Assembly (NCBI GenBank): GCA_016584305.1
Contig: JACEEZ010022579.1
Location: 1 to 64,000, forward strand
DNA from: Chionoecetes opilio
Taxonomy: Eukaryota > Arthropoda > Malacostraca > Decapoda > Majidae
Length of the DNA stretch: 64,000 nucleotides
Direction of reading: 5' to 3'
The position numbers and the translations under genes are program-made. Positions 57,400-64,000 of the stretch are shown here, in pieces (the first letter of the stretch is position 1; each line of letters starts with the position of its first letter). A model generated the notes under the pieces. The model had not been told where the DNA came from. It saw nothing but the letters and a program-made list of their open reading frames with translations, and searched no databases.

Positions 57400-58377
57400 T
57401 GAGGCCCTGCCCGCCCCTTGCCGTGAAGGGGACGCGGGGGGGTGAAGCCCCCTGCCCCTTTCCTGAAGACCACGGGGGGGCGGGGGGGGCCCTCCCGCCA
57501 CCTCCTTTAAGGCACGCGGGGATGGGTGAGGCCCTCCTCCCCGTGCCGGAAGGTCGCGGGGGGGGGGAGGCCCCCCCCGCCCCTTTCCGTGAAGGCACGC
57601 GGTTGAGGGGGGGTCCTCCCTGCCCCCTGCCTGAGGACGCGGGGCGGGTGTGGCCCCCCCCGCCCCCCTTCCTTGAAGGCACGGGGGTGGGTGGGCCCCC
57701 CCCTGCCCCCGGGCCCTTTAATGCATTCGGGGGTGGGTGAGGCCCTCCCATGCCCCCGCCGGGAAGGCACCTGGGGATGGGTGGGGGGCCCTGTTGCCCC
57801 CCTTTCCGTGAAGGCACTGGGGGGGGGTGAGGCCCCCCCGCCCCTTGCCGTGAAGGGACGCGAGGGTGGGGGAGGCCCCCCCTGCCCTTGCCGTGAAGGC
57901 AGCGGGGGGGGGGGTCCCCCCCCCCGCCCCCCTGTTGAAGGCACCGGGAGTGGGGGAGGCCCCCCCCCTGCCCCCCTTGCCTTTTAAGGCCGCGGGGGTG
58001 GGTGAGGCCCTTTCCCCCCCCCGTGCTGTGAAAGCACTCGGGGTGGGTGAGCCCTCCCCGCCCCTTTTTGAAGGCCGCGGGGGGGGGTGAGGCCCTCCCT
58101 ACCTCTTGCCGTGAAAGGAAAGGGGGGGGGTGAGGCCCCCCCTGCCCTTGCCTTTGAAGGCACGCGGGGATGGGGGAGGGCCTCCCGCCCCCTTGCCCTG
58201 GGCACCGGGGGTGGGTGAAGCCCTCCCGCCCCTTTCCGGGGGAAGGAAAGTGGGGGGGGGTGAGACCCCCCTCCCCTTGCCGTGAAGGCTCGCGGAGGTT
58301 GGGGAGGGCCCTCTTTGCCCCCTGCCCGGGGAAAGGCCGCGGGGGTGGGTGAGGCTCTCCCTCCTCTTGCTGTGACG
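57400..58377. repeat. 44-bp minisatellite, last array segment 15
   Basis: Last stretch of the array, noisy, ending TCTTGCTGTGACGTG near 58377. No 44-bp units are seen to the right, so this is one edge of the satellite block. Confidence 0.88.
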
Positions 58378-59019
58378 TGTAAGCCTGACGATCCCCACAA
58401 ATGATGACCGAAGTGTCGAGACCCCCCCCCAAACCCCCCCGCTAAAGGGGTTGGTTAGATTTTTTTGGTTAGGTTAGGGGGGTTGTATATGGGGGAGGGT
58501 AGATGTGGTTTGGTTTGGTAGGTTTTCCGTGGGCCAGCCCCCTGCTGGTTTAGGTTAATTTTGGAAAAAGGGAAATTTCTCTAAAAATTTTTTTTAAAAA
58601 ACCCCAGATCTAGGGGATTTTAACCCCCCCCCTTACACAAAACCCAAAATTACGTGTTTCCGGGCGCTAATTTTTTTCCCCACCCCCAAAACCCCCGATT
58701 CTAAAAGGTCCCAAAATTTTTGGGAAAATGGGAGGATGGGCAAAAATCATGAAATTTACCAAAGTTTGTGCTTTTTCAATGAAGGGATTTTATTTTTCCG
58801 GGAAAACAAAGAAAGTGTTTTTAAATTTTTCATCACCAAATCCCAGGGTCACCGTTCCATTTATAACAATTTATATCCCCCAGAAAAAGACTAAAAATTG
58901 GCCAGGAAAAAATATCAATTCAAAAACCAAGAAATGACGGAATTGTACGAAAACAGTGGGACCACCCGCCTCGCATTCCCGCCCACCCGCCAGCCCCGAA
59001 AGCCCCCGTCCTCCCCCTT
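58378..59019. other. AT-rich unassigned sequence at the satellite edge
   Basis: Non-minisatellite DNA with long A, T and C runs and a TTTGGTTAGGTTAGGG word near 58458. A 69-codon plus-strand frame (58728-58937) has no recognisable domain. It could be a decayed transposon or unique flank; I see no gene. Confidence 0.5.
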
Positions 59020-60417
59020 TCCCGGCGGGGGAAGACTGACAGGCCCTGGTGGCCCGGGGTAAATGAAAACCTGACCAGCGAGCCGCCGACGGCCCCCTTC
59101 CGCACGGATCCCCCCCCTAACCACACTTCTAACCATCGTCCTCCCTCCCTGCGAGTCTCACGGAAAGCCCCGACGATGGGGGGCGCAAGGGAACCTTGTT
59201 AAAATTTTGTGACCCGGACCCTTGCGTATCACCGACGGCCTCCACACCCGCGGGGGAGCAGACCTGTTTCACCACCCAAAACCCGCGGGGGTGGATGGTT
59301 GTCTTTCGGATCGTCCGTCGGGTTTAAAATTTTTTTCGGTCGGTGGGGGAAACAAATTCGGTCGTAAATTTTTCCCTTTCCTTCTCACCTACTCTCCACC
59401 TTTTCCCTGGTTCGGAGAGGCCACTAAATTCCAATGACCCCTTCGCTCTACGAAGGTATCCTGTCCCCCCTTTTATGCTGCTACAAAACTTTTTACTCCT
59501 ACAATCCACTCCGTTCCACTTCCCCCCCCCTCTCCCTCCTCTATCTCACTGCTACTATCCTACCGTGGTTCGGACGAGGCCACATTAAATCCAATGACCC
59601 CTCTGCTATACGGAGGTAATCTTACCCTTTTTTACGCTGCTGCAAAACTTTATACTCCTACAATCCACTCCGTTCCGCTCGCCTTCCCCTCTCTATCAGT
59701 GGTTCGGATCCCACGAAAAACTGTAGGTCCCTCCGCTCTACGGAGTCCTTCTTCCCCTGTCCAATCTCTGAAAAAAAAATAGAAAAAAAACAAAAAAACA
59801 CTTTTAATCTCAGACTTCTTTCACTAAATTTTTCACAATTTCCTTCCTCCTGTTTGTATATGTTGGAACGCGGGAGATGTTGTGGAGAAATGACGCCAGC
59901 CGTCCGTGCGGGGTGCCGTGGCGTTTTGGGGTGTGCGCGCGTACATGGCAGTGACAGAAAAAGCAAAACAAACCCAAAACAAGACAAGAAACAAACAACA
60001 ACAACAACAACAAAAACAAGATAAGAAGAAAGAAGAGAAGAAGAAAGAAGAACGAAGAGAAGAAGAAAACAAGTCAAATCTGAAGAAAGAAAAAAAAGAG
60101 CAAAAGCCAAAACTGAAGAACTGGTGGGGTTGCGGGGGTGGGCGCGGGGTTGTCCTGGGTGTGTCCGGAGCACCATCTTCCGAGGCCCATGTCCTGCCAA
60201 GCCGCCCCAGAGTGGTTTCTGTTTGCTCGTGCGAGATGGGAAAGCGTGTCGTCAGGTCGAGATCTACTCACAACAAAAACATACAAACACATACAGCACC
60301 TGGGTCAAGCCCCGGAGACTTTTTCTCTTACTAGCCTCCTTTCTCTCACCCATCTATTCTTCTCCCTGTCCCCACTTCCCCATCTCCTGCTTTCTCTTTT
60401 TATATTCTGATTCTGAT
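59020..60417 (+). mobile_element. LINE copy C (3' UTR only)
   Basis: Matches copy D from about 38630 to its end. 5'-truncated inside the 3' UTR, so no coding sequence. Retains all three stem-loops (59441-59455, 59601-59615, 59731-59745), an A-run, the A/G-rich tract (59950-60110) and a TATTCTGATTCTGA tail at about 60403-60417. Unlike A, B and D it is not inside the minisatellite. Confidence 0.88.
59731..59745 (+). other. 3' UTR stem-loop 3 of LINE family (copy C)
   Basis: CTCCG, loop CTCTA, CGGAG: a perfect 5-bp stem. In copy D the same element has one extra C in the loop (39350-39365); in copy B it is at 14394-14408 in reverse complement. Confidence 0.7.
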
Positions 60418-60845
60418 TTCCGGGAGGATTATTACCTTAATCGGGGTTAACGGGCTAACCGAACCAAATATTACCTCCTATCGAGGAGGCTCCGCCCCCC
60501 TCAATCCCCCGGTGAGATTATGAGGGAGGTGTGTGTATGAATGCGTATTAGACAACTATATAATTTCTACAAAATGTATATAAGTTTTGATTGTGAAGTT
60601 TGAAGTGAATTAATACTGTACAGTATACTGAGCAAAAAATAATATAGAAAACGTAAGTGGTAACGGCGGAGTTCTCGTCCATTATTACCTTATATATTCC
60701 CGACGGCTGTTGTAGGATTTAGAAATACTGCAAATGGTCAGATCTATGAGTTGAGGACTTCTAGACCTATGTTCATTGTATTGTATTAAGCAGCTGTAGA
60801 AGCGACGCGTGTATCATGTGTGACGAACCATATATTTAAGAATAA
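60418..60845. other. Unassigned flank sequence
   Basis: Apparently unique AT-rich sequence after the LINE C tail. No ORF of note, no repeat I can name. Confidence 0.5.
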
Positions 60846-61309
60846 GGTAAAATTCTAGTCTTTTCCCGCCCTTATTAGTGGGGTTTTTTTTTCCTCAAAA
60901 CCTTCACAGATCCCTTCAGATACCCCTAAAACATAATTTTAAGGTGGGGAATAGAGGCCCCCTTCAAACCCCCTTTGACCCTCCTAAATAACTTTACAAA
61001 CCTAACCTTACCAATATCCTCTTAGCAAGACTTAAGGGCAGAAAAGAATAATTATCTTACCAGGCTAGGTTAGGTTAGTTATTATTTTTGGGGTGGGCTC
61101 GCTAGGAGGTTATTTTTGAGGTTAGGTAAGGTTATAATGAGGTTATATTAGTAATATTACCATATTATAGTTTTGAGGGGTCCAAGGGGTGGTGAAGGGG
61201 GCAGCTCCCCCCATTTTATAATTACGGTTTAGAGGTATCTGAAGGGATCTGTGAAGGTCTGGAGCATTAAAACTCACTAATAAGGAAGGGAAAAGACTAG
61301 AATTGTACC
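60846..61309. mobile_element. Inverted-repeat (foldback/MITE-like) element
   Basis: Ends are GGTAAAATTCTAGTC (60846-60860) and GACTAGAATTGTACC (61295-61309), inverse complements with one mismatch. The inverted similarity continues inward for roughly 130 bp, including CTTCACAGATCCCTTCAGATAC on the left and GTATCTGAAGGGATCTGTGAAG-type sequence on the right. The centre (about 60990-61170) holds CTAGGTTAGGTTAG. No transposase. No clear target duplication. Confidence 0.65.
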
Positions 61310-63127
<1,818 letters not shown>

Positions 63128-63338
63128 TCGTTCCCAAGATGCATTAGTTACTTTAATTCAAATAATCATAGGAACTATGACAAATAGCTGCACTGTTCAT
63201 TATCTTATAGGTTGGAACTTGAGTACCGGAAAGAGTGCTGAATCCGTCCGTATACGTGGGGCTGTGACACGCAGCTTTCATTTTTCAACATTTATTTAAC
63301 ACATTTCTATAGCTACTGCTAAAAACAACTACATAAAA

Positions 63339-63487
63339 ACACTTCATGTCTACCTAACACTTCTTAGACATATAACTTCTTAGGACAACATGGTATACAC
63401 CTACACAAGGTAAACACTTGATGTCTAGCTAACACTTCCTAGACATACAACTACTTAGGACAACATGGTATACACCTACACAAGGTA
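63339..63487. repeat. 75-bp direct repeat, two copies
   Basis: ACACTTCATGTCTACCTAAC at 63339 and ACACTTGATGTCTAGCTAAC at 63414. Both copies end GGTATACACCTACACAAGG and differ at only a few positions. Confidence 0.85.
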
Positions 63488-63754
63488 TGTATAAACTGTG
63501 CACATCAAGTACACTTCAGCCACTACAGAAAATCTATATCACTTACCATGACGGTGTACAAAAGTAGCGTCGTAACGGAGAGGGCCTTCATCTTAACAAG
63601 GGAGGGAAGGTCCTTTACATGTGGACTTATTCAAGGGGTGTTTTAAGGATAAGTCTACAGTTAGCGCAGGGCTCAGTGTACACTGTTAGAAAAGAAGGGT
63701 AGAAAAAGGGTGTTTGTAGTGAGCAAATACTGCTGCCCCTTTTTCTACCCTGAC
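63488..63754. other. Unassigned sequence between repeats
   Basis: Unique-looking sequence without recognisable coding potential. Confidence 0.5.
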
Positions 63755-64000
63755 AAATATACCCTTTTTGGAGCGACGCAAATATACCCTTTTTCAACCC
63801 TAAATATACCCTTTCGGAGGACGCAAACATACCCTTTTGAAACCCCAAATATACCCTTTCGGAGCGACGCAAATATACCCTTTTCCAACCGCAAATATAC
63901 CATTTTGAAACCCCAAATATACCCTTTTAGAAACGCAAATATATACATTTGCAGCCCCAAATATACCTTTTTATATGGAGCGACGCAAATGTACCCTTTT
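63755..64000. repeat. 22-23 bp minisatellite continuing past the window end
   Basis: AAATATACCCTTTT-type words start at about 63755, 63780, 63802, 63825, 63847, 63870, 63893, 63914, 63936, 63959 and 63987. Between them two linker types tend to alternate (GGAGCGACGC and GAAACCCC/CAACCCT), hinting at a ~45-bp dimer. Confidence 0.85.

Noticed and set aside
61055..61080. Telomeric (TTAGG)n
   Set aside because: Only two or three GGTTAGG words occur here and near 58458; no array. Such words are common as dispersed copies in arthropod DNA.

Overview
The window is eukaryotic and almost entirely repetitive DNA; I find no intact host protein-coding gene and no tRNA or rRNA gene. About 57% of it (roughly 36-37 kb) is one GC-rich tandem repeat with a 44-bp unit, always in the same orientation. 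The transposon families, abundant tetranucleotide microsatellites and scattered GGTTAGG words suggest an arthropod, most likely a decapod crustacean; that is an inference from repeat style, not from a marker gene. Base quality is uneven. Stretches such as 11.05-13.7 kb and 40.0-41.7 kb keep a clean 44-bp period, while 1-10.8, 16.2-18.4, 21.8-24.3 and 52.5-60 kb are full of homopolymer and indel changes, as in an incompletely polished long-read assembly.

Layout. 1-34.5 kb: the 44-bp minisatellite, broken by eight of nine copies of a conserved ~240-310 bp non-minisatellite spacer, by two copies of one LINE family (copy A 318-3760 plus strand; copy B 13726-15778 minus strand), and by a CR1/L2-like LINE 3' fragment (7033-7783). 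34.5-40.0 kb: the longest copy of the same LINE family (copy D), itself split by a second, 5'-truncated LINE (E) in the opposite orientation. 40.0-41.8 kb: clean minisatellite. 41.8-49.3 kb: a complete non-autonomous LTR retrotransposon with ~1,060-bp LTRs, a tRNA-Leu-type primer binding site and a polypurine tract. Its 3' LTR is split by a 3.8-kb Helitron array of three head-to-tail units, each carrying its own 33-bp minisatellite. 49.3-58.4 kb: minisatellite with the ninth spacer. 58.4-64 kb: a less repetitive flank with a fourth LINE copy (C, 3' UTR only), an inverted-repeat (foldback/MITE-like) element, a long compound (GCGT)n/(CCTG)n microsatellite and a 22-23 bp minisatellite running off the end.

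How the parts relate. The sequence records an insertion order: the 44-bp array first, then LINE and LTR insertions into it, then LINE E into LINE D and the Helitron array into the 3' LTR. Subtracting each insertion restores the sequence beneath it: the reading frame for LINE D, and an LTR length of 1,061 versus 1,060 bp for the LTR element. The most notable new observations are the Helitron array with its A/T empty site preserved in the sister LTR, the ladder of primer-binding-site-like motifs inside the LTR, the repeated spacer of the minisatellite, and three stem-loops in the LINE 3' UTR that show compensatory base changes.
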